Below, piece by piece: positions 25,952-33,641 of a stretch of 64,000 bases of DNA. The notes beneath the pieces were generated by a model that saw nothing but the letters and a program-made list of their open reading frames with translations, had not been told where the DNA came from and did no database searches. Where the stretch lies: NCBI GenBank assembly GCA_903885375.1, contig CAISIK010000129.1, positions 62,001 through 126,000 of the forward strand. The letters run 5' to 3'. This DNA is from an uncultured Pseudomonadota bacterium (GTDB taxonomy: Bacteria; Myxococcota_A; UBA796; SXON01). Position numbers and translations under genes: made by a program. The number at the start of each line of letters is the position of its first letter. The stretch's first letter is position 1.

Positions 25952-28330
25952 CTAGTTACGCAGCGGCTTGCCCTTCTCCAGCATGTGCTGGATCCGGGCC
26001 TGGGTCTGGGGGTTGCCACAGAGCGAGAGGAAGGCCTCGCGCTCCAGGTCGAGGATGTCCTGTTCGGTGCGGACGGTGCCGTAGGGCACATCGCCGCCGC
26101 AGAGCACGTTCGCCACCTTCTTGCCCACAACCACGTCGTAGTCGGTGGCCTGGCCGCCCTGGTTGAACTGGTAGAGCGCGAGCTCGAGGGTGGCGCGCCC
26201 CTGCGTGCCGGGCACCTTGGCGGTGCGCTGGCGGGGGGGCTGGTAGCCTCCGGCCACGAGGCCGAGCGCCAGCTGCTTGGCGGTGCCGATCACGGCCTCG
26301 GAATCCATCTCCACGCGGTCGGTGACCCGGAGGAAACGGCCATCGCGGGCCTCCTCGGCCGACATGAAGATCTTCGCGGTGGCGATGTACTCGAACACCT
26401 TCTGCACGTAGGGGTTGGGATCGACGGACACGCCGGGCGGCTGGTCGCCGAGGAAACGCATCAGCAGCTCCTTGCAGCCGCCGCCGGCCGGCAGCACGCC
26501 CACGCCAACCTCGACCAACCCGGAGTACATCTCGCCGCAGGCCACCGTAGCAGCGCTGTGCATCGCCACTTCCACGCCGCCGCCGAGGGTGAGACCCCAG
26601 GGCGCCGTGACCACCGGCTTCCGCGAGTACCGGGCGCGCTGCAGGCCATCCTGCATCGTGCGGATCATCTTCTCGAGGCCAACCCAGTCCTGCTGCATCG
26701 AGGCCATCAACACCATGAGGATGTTGGCGCCGGCACAGAACGCCTGCCCACCGGAGGCCCAGGCCTGATTGCCGACCACCAGCGCGTCGTACTTGTCGCT
26801 CTCGAGCAGGTCCTGCGCCTTCTCGTACATGGGCAGGATCAGGTCATCCAGCGCGTTCATCTTGCTGTGGAACTCGAGGCACAGCACGCCATCGCCGAGG
26901 TCGAGCAGCGACGCGGAGAGGTTGCGGTCGATCTCGCCACCGCGGGCACGAACGTCTTCGAGCTGGAGCTGGCCCTTGCTGCGGGGCACCTGCAGCGACG
27001 CTCCGGTCCGGGCGGCGAAGGTGAGCGCGCCCGCCTCGTCGCGGTCGTAGAACCGGGTGCGACCACTCTGCAGCATCGCCTTCACCCACGCCGGCACCTC
27101 GCGGCCCTCGGCTTCCATGCGGGCGACCGTTTCGGGCACGCCGAGGGTGTCCCACGTTTCGAAGGGGCCCTGTTCCCAGCGGAAGCCCCAGCGCATGCCG
27201 CGGTCGATGTTCACCAGATCGTCGGCGATCTCACCCACGCGGCGCGCCGCGTAGAGCAACGTATCGGCGGTGACGGCCCACGCGAACTGCGAGGCCACAT
27301 CGGAGCCACCGAGGATGATCTTGACCTTCTCCGCGGTGGTCTCGGCCTTCCGGGCATCGCCCAGGCAGGGGAAACGCACCTTCTCCGAGGCGCGGTACTC
27401 CATGGAGTTGAGGTCGAGGGCGAGGATCTCGCTCTTCGCCCCTTCCTTCTTCACCTTCTGGTAGAAGCCGCTGCCCGTTTTGTCGCCGAGGCGGCCCGCC
27501 GCGATGAGCGCCTTGACGTAGGCGGGCACCTCGAACGAGGCGCGCTCCTCGTCGTTGGGGCAGCTGTCATGAATGCCCTGGATGACGTGCGCGAGCGTGT
27601 CGATCCCGACCAGATCGGCCGTGCGGAACACCGCGCTGTCCGGCCGGCCCATGGCCTTGCCGAAGACCGCATCCACCTGCTCGACCGTGAGACCGAGGCG
27701 CGCCATGTGCCGGAAAACGCTGGTCATGCCGTAGGTGCCCACGCGGTTGGCCACGAAGGCGGGGGTGTCCTTGGCGTAGACGATGCCCTTGCCGAGCTGA
27801 CGCTCACCGAACCGCGCGACCTCGGCCGTGACGGCAGGCAGCGTGTCGGGACCGCTCACGATCTCGAGCAGCTGCATGTACCGGACGGGGTTGAAGAAGT
27901 GCATGATCACGAAGTGCGCGCGCATGTCGGGCGAGAGCTTCTCGGCCATGACCCGGAGCGGGATGCCCGACGTGTTGCTCGCCACGATCGAGCCGGGGCG
28001 ACGGTTCTTCTCCACCCAGGAGAAGACCTTCTCCTTGATGGCGAGCACCTCGGCCACGACCTCGATGACGAGATCGCACTCGGAGAGGCGGCCAGCGTCG
28101 GCGTCGTAGTTCGCGGCGGTGATGAGCGAAACATCGGCGGCCCGGAAGAGGGCCGGCGGCTTCAGCTTGCCGACGTTGGCGAGCCCCGCCTTGGCGAGCC
28201 CGCGCGGGTCGACGCCCTCCTTGGGAGCGATGTCGAAGAGAAGGCTCGGAATACCTGCGTTGGCGAGGTGGGCGGCGATTCCCTGCCCCATCACGCCCGC
28301 GCCGAGCACGGCTACCTTGTGGATGCCCAT
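25952..28330 (-). CDS. fadN: 3-hydroxyacyl-CoA dehydrogenase/enoyl-CoA hydratase, FadN type
   Basis: A 792-residue bifunctional beta-oxidation enzyme with the dehydrogenase first: NAD-binding VAVLGAGVMGQGIAAHL (GAGVMG at 10-15), HFFNPVRYMQLLEIV and a 3HCDH C-terminal region (DKTGSGFYQK). The enoyl-CoA hydratase/isomerase domain is C-terminal (about residues 470-680; AFCAGANILMVLMA, GLTLGGGVEVAMH). This order and length match FadN of Bacillus rather than E. coli FadB. It heads a fadN-fadA operon. A GATAAT -10 element (28363-28358) abuts the operator just upstream of the start. Confidence 0.92.
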   Translation of the reverse strand: MGIHKVAVLGAGVMGQGIAAHLANAGIPSLLFDIAPKEGVDPRGLAKAGLANVGKLKPPALFRAADVSLITAANYDADAGRLSECDLVIEVVAEVLAIKEKVFSWVEKNRRPGSIVASNTSGIPLRVMAEKLSPDMRAHFVIMHFFNPVRYMQLLEIVSGPDTLPAVTAEVARFGERQLGKGIVYAKDTPAFVANRVGTYGMTSVFRHMARLGLTVEQVDAVFGKAMGRPDSAVFRTADLVGIDTLAHVIQGIHDSCPNDEERASFEVPAYVKALIAAGRLGDKTGSGFYQKVKKEGAKSEILALDLNSMEYRASEKVRFPCLGDARKAETTAEKVKIILGGSDVASQFAWAVTADTLLYAARRVGEIADDLVNIDRGMRWGFRWEQGPFETWDTLGVPETVARMEAEGREVPAWVKAMLQSGRTRFYDRDEAGALTFAARTGASLQVPRSKGQLQLEDVRARGGEIDRNLSASLLDLGDGVLCLEFHSKMNALDDLILPMYEKAQDLLESDKYDALVVGNQAWASGGQAFCAGANILMVLMASMQQDWVGLEKMIRTMQDGLQRARYSRKPVVTAPWGLTLGGGVEVAMHSAATVACGEMYSGLVEVGVGVLPAGGGCKELLMRFLGDQPPGVSVDPNPYVQKVFEYIATAKIFMSAEEARDGRFLRVTDRVEMDSEAVIGTAKQLALGLVAGGYQPPRQRTAKVPGTQGRATLELALYQFNQGGQATDYDVVVGKKVANVLCGGDVPYGTVRTEQDILDLEREAFLSLCGNPQTQARIQHMLEKGKPLRN

Positions 28331-28340
28331 GGTTGGACCC

Positions 28341-28358
28341 TGAATGAACGTTCATTCA
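28341..28358. promoter_or_regulatory. Perfect 18-bp TetR/FadR-type operator upstream of fadN
   Basis: TGAATGAACGTTCATTCA is a perfect palindrome ten bases upstream of the fadN start and immediately downstream of a GATAAT -10 element, where a bound repressor would block transcription. The outer arms TGAATGA/TCATTCA are those of the Bacillus FadR (TetR-family) site as I recall it. The regulator itself is not in this window. Confidence 0.8.
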
Positions 28359-28401
28359 TTATCCACCCACGCGCGAAGCGCAAGGCCTTCGGGGCGAGAG
28401 G

Positions 28402-28962
28402 CTAGCGGCGGCGGGCGTTCATCTCGCCCGAATACTCGCCCGCCCGCCCGAGATCCGCGAACAACTCCACGAAGGCGTCCTTGTCAGCAATCTGCCCCTC
28501 GCCCGCGACCTCCATCGTCTCCCGGCCGAAGTCGACCACCCAGGTGAGCGCGATCACTCCCTCGGCGTCGACCTCGCCCAGGAGGTCGCCTTCGATCGCG
28601 AAGTCCTCTCCGTCGCCCTCGAACATGCAGTCGGCGGACCCCTCGAGCGCGCCCGTCGCCGCGACGGTGAACCGCACCTCGCCCGAGCACTCGGCCTCCC
28701 ACTCGCCGCCATTCCACAGGCCTTCGTTGTCGCCCCGGTACTCGCCCGCGTAGTCGGCGGGCGTCGGGTCGACGTCGGTGTCGCCCCCACTGTCGCTGCC
28801 GCTGTCGCTCCCGGTGTCGCCCGCCGAGTCGAGGTTCGAGCCGGAATCCTCGTTCGAGCCAGTGTCGCCCTTGCCGCCCGGGTCGTTCCCGCCCTCGCCG
28901 CCGCCGATCACGGTGGTAGTGGGCGCGCAGCCGAGACACACGAAGAGCAGCGAGATGATCAT
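28402..28962 (-). CDS. Small lipoprotein with acidic spacer
   Basis: A 186-residue lipoprotein of unknown function. The signal MIISLLFVCLGC has no basic residue; Cys12 (or Cys9) is the lipidation site. No ATG, GTG or TTG lies further upstream in frame before a stop. A ~45-residue Gly/Ser/Asp/Thr spacer (GDTGSDSGSDSGGDTDVD) precedes a compact domain of about 110 residues with two cysteines (WEAECSGEV and SADCMFEG), mostly beta (EVRFTVAATGALEGSADC). It lies 71 bases upstream of fadN in the divergent... same-strand order, downstream of it in transcription terms being unlikely because fadN starts after it; it is best treated as its own unit. Confidence 0.65.
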   Translation of the reverse strand: MIISLLFVCLGCAPTTTVIGGGEGGNDPGGKGDTGSNEDSGSNLDSAGDTGSDSGSDSGGDTDVDPTPADYAGEYRGDNEGLWNGGEWEAECSGEVRFTVAATGALEGSADCMFEGDGEDFAIEGDLLGEVDAEGVIALTWVVDFGRETMEVAGEGQIADKDAFVELFADLGRAGEYSGEMNARRR

Positions 28963-29049
28963 GAAGGAGACCTGGTTTGTCCAGTAGTGCCCTGTCCCCC
29001 GATTTCCGATCCCCGCTGGATCGAAATTTTCGGGCCCCGCCCGCCGCGC

Positions 29050-29865
29050 CTACTCCTCGCTGACCACGTCGACGTCACCATCCTCGTTGATCGACATCGG
29101 CACGATGCCGAAGGGGGTGGTGACGTCGCTCGTGGCCTTGAGGTCGACCTTCAGCTTCTCCCCACCGGCGAGCGCGATGAGCGCATCGGCGGCGTCGAAA
29201 TAGTTCACGGCGAAAGGTACCGAGAGCTTCTTGGTGGTGGCGCCCTCCACCGAGCCGAACTCATCCTGCGAGCCCACGCCCACCTCCACACCGGCGAACT
29301 TCACCTTGAAGTCGAGGTTCGCGAAGTCAAGCGTGCTGGCGTGGTCGTTGTCGACATCCACATCGAGGATGAAGCCGGCCTGCGTGTCGGTGACCTCCGA
29401 CACGAGCAGCTCGCCGAGCTGCACCTTGGGCACCCGCAGGGCGGGGAACTCGCCCGCCTCGTCGAAGTTCACGTCGACCGGGCCGATGTCGGTGTCCCAG
29501 CCGAACCCGCCCTGGAAGCGGAAGGGCAGCTCGTCCTCCCCCCGCTCGGCCGTGACGAGATCGTAGATTCCGGTGAAGCTCAGGCTGACCGGAAGCACCA
29601 TCTCACTCGTGGCCTCCTCCCGAAGCAGGACTCCCTCCGGGCTGTTGCCCGTCAGGATCTCGATCTCCGCGAGGTCGAGGCCGTAGTCGAAGCGCTCCAG
29701 CGGGAGATCGACGGGGTTCGGGTTGTGCACGTCGAACACGAAGTCGACGGAGAGATCCTCGAAGTCGATGTCCGTGAGCTCGAGACGGTTGAACTTCACG
29801 GTGGGAACGAAGCTGGAGAGCGAGCTGCCCCCACCGCCACAGGCCACGATCAGAAACAGCATCAT
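29050..29865 (-). CDS. LEA-14-like (WHy domain) lipoprotein
   Basis: A 271-residue lipoprotein with signal MMLFLIVAC and lipidated Cys9. The mature protein carries two beta-sandwich segments of the LEA type 2/WHy kind: VDFVFDVHNPNPVDLPLERF, with the typical NPNP motif, and a second copy around GFILDVDVDNDHASTLDF. Such domains occur in bacterial desiccation or stress proteins and in envelope lipoproteins. Its ATG overlaps the stop of the upstream M16-like gene (ATGA), so the two are coupled. No further upstream start exists in frame. Confidence 0.75.
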   Translation of the reverse strand: MMLFLIVACGGGGSSLSSFVPTVKFNRLELTDIDFEDLSVDFVFDVHNPNPVDLPLERFDYGLDLAEIEILTGNSPEGVLLREEATSEMVLPVSLSFTGIYDLVTAERGEDELPFRFQGGFGWDTDIGPVDVNFDEAGEFPALRVPKVQLGELLVSEVTDTQAGFILDVDVDNDHASTLDFANLDFKVKFAGVEVGVGSQDEFGSVEGATTKKLSVPFAVNYFDAADALIALAGGEKLKVDLKATSDVTTPFGIVPMSINEDGDVDVVSEE

Positions 29866-30986
29866 CGGAGGAGCTCCTCGACTGAATGTACGCGCGGAAT
29901 GGGGTCGGATTCGACCTCATCCCCCGAACGCCCCGGTATTATCCGAAAAGTCGCGCTGCCCGCGCGCAAGGATGCGGCCCAGGCCACGAACTCCTCACTT
30001 TGCAGGGCGCGAAGCGACTCGGCGAGCGCAGGCGCCGAAGGGTGGGTGCTGGCGCGGACTGACCCGAGGAGGAGATCGGCCCCCTGCCGCTCCGCCGCCT
30101 CGGCAGCGAGGTCGGCGAGCACGTCGGCCCGCGCCCAGGCGAAGCCGGCGCGGAGCACCTCGGACTCCGGGAGGACAGACAGGACCCAGACCGGGTCGAC
30201 CCGCGGATCGGGCATCGGGTCGCCCACGATCCGCGCGGCCACGGCCAACCGCGCCTCTTCGGCCGCGCCCCAGACCGGCGGCGTAGGCAGCACCCACGCG
30301 GCGCAGCCCTCGGGAACAGCAGCGGAGACCTCCACCCCTGCAGGACGCGCAGCAACGGCCACAGCCGGTGTGACGCTCCGCGAAAGGGCCGGCGGAAGGA
30401 CCTCGAGGAGGGGACGCGCGTCGGCCCCGGGGCCGACGAGGAGCACCGCGGCATCGCGCACGTAGCGGAGCTGCCGGAAGGCCTGCGCCTCCCCCGCGGT
30501 GAGGGTCGGCCGGACGCTCTCGCGGCCCTCGGGACGGTGCCCGTAGGGATGCCCACCCAGCCCCCACGCCCGCGCCGCGCCGCGGACAAGGGCGGCGCAG
30601 CCGTTGCCGGGGGAGGCCGCCTCGACCCCTGTCCGCACGGTCGGGCCCTCGACGGCTTCGACGAGGGCCGCAGCCAGGGCCGGCGCACGCCCCTCGGGGA
30701 CCGAGAAACGCAGGAGCTCGGTGCCCACCTCCACCTCGACCCCCGCGCGGGTGGCGAGGCCCTGCGCGAGCACGAAGGAGAGCCCCTCTCGACCGGGCGG
30801 GTCGTAGGCGCTGCCGGCCCGAAGGAGGAGCACCAGCGAGCCGGGAGCAGCCTGGGCGGACTGCAGGGTTCGGAGCGGCTCGCGGGCGACGACCAGGGGC
30901 GGGACGCGCGCGGGCGGCATCGGCGGCATGCACGCCAGCGCGCCGATCAGGCAGGCGAGAGCGGGGTGGACGGCAAATCGGCGCAC
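29862..30986 (-). CDS. Degenerate M16 peptidase-like lipoprotein
   Basis: A 374-residue lipoprotein starting at GTG 30986, giving VRRFAVHPALACLIGALAC with a clear lipobox. The body resembles one half of an M16 (insulinase/pitrilysin) pair: LVLLLRAGSAYDPPGREGLS followed by FVLAQGLATRAG, where active enzymes have the zinc motif HxxEH. That motif is absent, so it should be inactive, like the non-catalytic partner of two-subunit M16 systems. No active M16 gene is in the window. It is translationally coupled to the LEA-like lipoprotein. The M16 assignment rests on a short stretch and overall layout. Confidence 0.55.
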   Translation of the reverse strand: MRRFAVHPALACLIGALACMPPMPPARVPPLVVAREPLRTLQSAQAAPGSLVLLLRAGSAYDPPGREGLSFVLAQGLATRAGVEVEVGTELLRFSVPEGRAPALAAALVEAVEGPTVRTGVEAASPGNGCAALVRGAARAWGLGGHPYGHRPEGRESVRPTLTAGEAQAFRQLRYVRDAAVLLVGPGADARPLLEVLPPALSRSVTPAVAVAARPAGVEVSAAVPEGCAAWVLPTPPVWGAAEEARLAVAARIVGDPMPDPRVDPVWVLSVLPESEVLRAGFAWARADVLADLAAEAAERQGADLLLGSVRASTHPSAPALAESLRALQSEEFVAWAASLRAGSATFRIIPGRSGDEVESDPIPRVHSVEELLR

Positions 30987-31046
30987 GGCGATGCCTATCT
31001 GGCCCGCACCCTTCTGTGCTACCCTTGCGGCGCCCGGAGGTAGCTC

Positions 31047-31412
31047 GTGCACCGACTCGTCGACCTCAACGCCCCTTCCCGCGAACTGCTCCGCATCCTG
31101 CGGACCCCGCCGGAAACCACGGAGCGCCTCCCCGAGTCGGTATGCTGGCGAGCCTACCTCGAGCTTCGCCGTCGCGGCGATCCGCAGGCGGGCGGCTACT
31201 TCGTGCAGGGGCTCCGCTCCCTTCACCGCCGCCGCGGCATCTCGGCCGGGGCGCTGCCGCTGACCGATCCCGACGTCGACGATCACAAGCTGGCGCACGA
31301 CCCCTACGTGGGCGAGCTCTGGCGCTCCTACAAGCGCGCGCTGTGCGCGAACCGCACCGGTCCGGCCGGACAGCTCCTCCGCGAGTTCGAGCAGCAGCTC
31401 CAGGCCGGGTGA
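31047..31412 (+). CDS. Small conserved-looking protein of unknown function
   Basis: A 121-residue protein I do not recognise. GTG 31047 is well supported by GGAGGT at 31036-31041, and TGCTACCCT (31017-31025) may be an extended -10 element. The protein is rich in Arg and Leu, predicted helical, without signal or membrane segment; notable stretches are RLPESVCWRAYLELRRRG, YFVQGLRSLHRRRG and a final amphipathic helix (AGQLLREFEQQLQ). It precedes bioB by 67 bases on the same strand, but nothing links it to biotin synthesis. Confidence 0.6.
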   Translation: MHRLVDLNAPSRELLRILRTPPETTERLPESVCWRAYLELRRRGDPQAGGYFVQGLRSLHRRRGISAGALPLTDPDVDDHKLAHDPYVGELWRSYKRALCANRTGPAGQLLREFEQQLQAG

Positions 31413-31479
31413 GCGGCGCTGCCGCGCGCGGCCCCGAACGGGGATCCGTGATAGCACCCAGCCCTCTCGGGGTGCCGAA

Positions 31480-32538
31480 ATGGTGTTGAACTGGTCCGAC
31501 ATCGAGCAGCGGGCGGTCGCGGGCGAGGGTGTCACCGAAGCCGAGGCGCTGGCGATCGCGGCGCTTACCGAGCCGGAAGACCTGCGCCGGCTTCATGCGG
31601 CGGCGGGCGCCGTGCGGGTGGAGCACAAGGGCAACTTCGTGAACACCTGCGGCATCAGCAACGCCAAGTCCGGACGCTGCGCCGAGGCCTGCAGCTTCTG
31701 CAGCCAGAGCGCCCACTTCAACACCGACGCGCCGAAGTACCAACTCAAGAGCGCGGACACGATGGTGGCCGAGGCCCGTGAGGCCGTGGCGAACGGCGTG
31801 CGCGAGTTCTCGCTGGTGGCGAGCGGGCGCGCCATGACCAGCGCGGCCGAGCTGGCGGTGGTGAAAGAAGCCGTGGGGCGCATCCGGGAAGAGACCGGCA
31901 TGCAGACGTGCGCGAGCCTCGGCCTCATGGGTCGCGAGGCCCTCGCCGACCTGCAGGCGGCCGGCCTCCAGGCCGTGCACCACAACCTCGAAACGGCGCG
32001 TTCGTTCCACGCCAACATTGTGCAAACCCACACCTACGACGAAGAGGTCGAAACGGTGCGGGCGGCCCGCGAGCTCGGCATGTACACCTGCTCGGGGGGC
32101 ATCTTCGGCATGGGCGAGAGCTGGGCGCAGCGGGTGGAGCTCGCGCTCGAGCTCCGCAACCTCGAGGTGGACAGCGTCCCCCTGAACTTCCTCAACCCCC
32201 GGCCGGGAACGCCGCTCGCCGAGCAGGCCGATCTCACGGCGGCCGACTGCCTCAAGATCATCGCGCTCTTCCGCCTCGTGCTGCCGACCCGCGACCTGAT
32301 CGTCTGCGGCGGGCGCGCGGTCAACCTCGGCGAGCGGCAGGACGAGATCTTCCGCGTGGGCGCCAACGGCGTGATGCTGGGGAATTACCTCACCACCGCC
32401 GGCCGCCCCGCCGAGATCGACCTCGACCTGCTCCAGAACGAAGGCCTGGTCATCCGGCCGCCCCCCCACAAGCCGCACCCCCCGAGCCTTCGCGCCGCCG
32501 TGCGCGTGGATGGAACCGACGCCAACGGCGTCGCCTGA
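31480..32538 (+). CDS. bioB: Biotin synthase
   Basis: A 352-residue radical SAM enzyme that inserts sulfur into dethiobiotin. The 4Fe-4S site is CAEACSFC (Cys67, Cys71, Cys74), preceded by NTCGISNAKSGR. Other family stretches are VHHNLETARSF, LNFLNPRPGTPL and VCGGRAVNLGERQDE; the ligands of the second, 2Fe-2S, cluster are expected around TCASLGLM and CSGGIFGMGES. The length is normal. It is followed after 11 bases by bioF, so both are co-transcribed. No BirA-type operator or other biotin genes are in view. Confidence 0.95.
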   Translation: MVLNWSDIEQRAVAGEGVTEAEALAIAALTEPEDLRRLHAAAGAVRVEHKGNFVNTCGISNAKSGRCAEACSFCSQSAHFNTDAPKYQLKSADTMVAEAREAVANGVREFSLVASGRAMTSAAELAVVKEAVGRIREETGMQTCASLGLMGREALADLQAAGLQAVHHNLETARSFHANIVQTHTYDEEVETVRAARELGMYTCSGGIFGMGESWAQRVELALELRNLEVDSVPLNFLNPRPGTPLAEQADLTAADCLKIIALFRLVLPTRDLIVCGGRAVNLGERQDEIFRVGANGVMLGNYLTTAGRPAEIDLDLLQNEGLVIRPPPHKPHPPSLRAAVRVDGTDANGVA

Positions 32539-32549
32539 TCGGCGCCCGA

Positions 32550-33641
32550 GTGTCCAACCGCTACGCCGCGCTGGAGGCGCGCGTGGCCGCGCTCGACGCG
32601 GCGGGGCTGCGTCGCCAGCTGGTGGCGTTGCGCCCGACGAGCGCGACGACTGCGCGCGCAGGTAGCGAAGACCTGGTCGTCTTCTGCAGCAACGACTACC
32701 TCGGTCTCGCCGCCCACCCGGAGGTGCAGGCGGCCTTCCTCGGCTCGGGCGCAGGTTCAGCGCGGCTGGTGAGCGGCAACCGCCCGGCGCACGTGGAGCT
32801 CGAGGAGGCGCTGGGCGAACACTTCGGGCGCCCGGCCACCCTCTTCGGGAGCGGGTACGCCGCCAACCTCGGCCTGTTGACGACCGTGCTGCAGCGCGGC
32901 GACCGGGTGGTGAGCGATGCGCTGAACCATGCCTCGATCATCGACGGCCTGCGCCTCAGCGGCGCCGAGCGCCAAATCGTTCCGCACGGCGGCGATACCG
33001 AGAGCCTCCCCGGCGCTCGTCTCGCGGTGACCGAGTCCCTCTTCTCGATGGACGGCGACCTCGCCGACTTCACACGCTGGACCGGCGAGCCCTGGCTCGC
33101 GGTGGACGAGGCGCACGCGGTCGGCGCCCTCGGTCCCGACGGGCGGGGCCTCGCGGCTGACCGCGGCGTGGATCCCGACTTCCTCGTGGGCACGCTCGGC
33201 AAGGCCTTCGGCGCAGCGGGCGCGTTCGTGGTGGGTCCGTCGGCGCTCCGGGAGCTGCTCGTCAGCACGGCGCGCAGCTTCGTGTACTCGACCGGCATGC
33301 CGGAAGGCGTGGCGCGGGCGGCGCTGGTCGGCCTGCGTCTCGCCAACGCCGAGCGCAGGGAACGGTTGGCGAGGAACGCCGCGCGCCTCCGCAGCGGACT
33401 CCGCCAGATCGGCGCCCAGGTGCTGGGCGAGGCGCACATCGTGCCCGTCCTGACCGGGTCGCGCACCATGCAGGTGGCGCGTGCGCTTCGCTCCGATGGC
33501 GTCTTCGCTCCCGGCATCCGCCACCCCACGGTCCCCCGCGGCCTCGAGCGCGTACGGTTCACGGCGAGCAGCGAACACACCGACGAGCAGATCGATCGTT
33601 GCATCGCGGCGATGGCGGCGGCGCTCAGCCAGACGGCGTGA
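32550..33641 (+). CDS. bioF: 8-amino-7-oxononanoate synthase
   Basis: A 363-residue PLP enzyme of the alpha-oxoamine synthase family. Key parts are CSNDYLGLAAHPEV, the SGNRPAHVELEEAL region, VDEAHAVGALGPDGRG and the PLP lysine Lys218 in GTLGKAFGAAGAF. It joins pimeloyl-thioester and alanine in the first dedicated biotin ring step. GTG 32550 begins 11 bases after bioB, and the partnership with bioB favours BioF over related KBL or ALAS enzymes. Its 3' end overlaps the convergent transglutaminase gene by 17 bases. Confidence 0.9.
   Translation: MSNRYAALEARVAALDAAGLRRQLVALRPTSATTARAGSEDLVVFCSNDYLGLAAHPEVQAAFLGSGAGSARLVSGNRPAHVELEEALGEHFGRPATLFGSGYAANLGLLTTVLQRGDRVVSDALNHASIIDGLRLSGAERQIVPHGGDTESLPGARLAVTESLFSMDGDLADFTRWTGEPWLAVDEAHAVGALGPDGRGLAADRGVDPDFLVGTLGKAFGAAGAFVVGPSALRELLVSTARSFVYSTGMPEGVARAALVGLRLANAERRERLARNAARLRSGLRQIGAQVLGEAHIVPVLTGSRTMQVARALRSDGVFAPGIRHPTVPRGLERVRFTASSEHTDEQIDRCIAAMAAALSQTA

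Noticed and set aside
24911-28405. A 1164-codon open frame opposite fadA and fadN
   Set aside because: Both opposite-strand genes have complete catalytic motifs and an operator; the antisense translation is low in aromatic residues and shows no family.
28402-28962. Reading the 28402-28962 lipoprotein as part of the fadN operon
   Set aside because: It lies downstream of nothing on its strand that reads into fadN without crossing the operator and GATAAT promoter at 28341-28363; fadN clearly has its own promoter, so co-regulation is not supported.
30987-31535. N-terminal extension of the M16-like lipoprotein to 31535
   Set aside because: The extra 183 codons are antisense to the 31047 gene and the start of bioB. 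The GTG at 30986 begins a proper lipoprotein signal.
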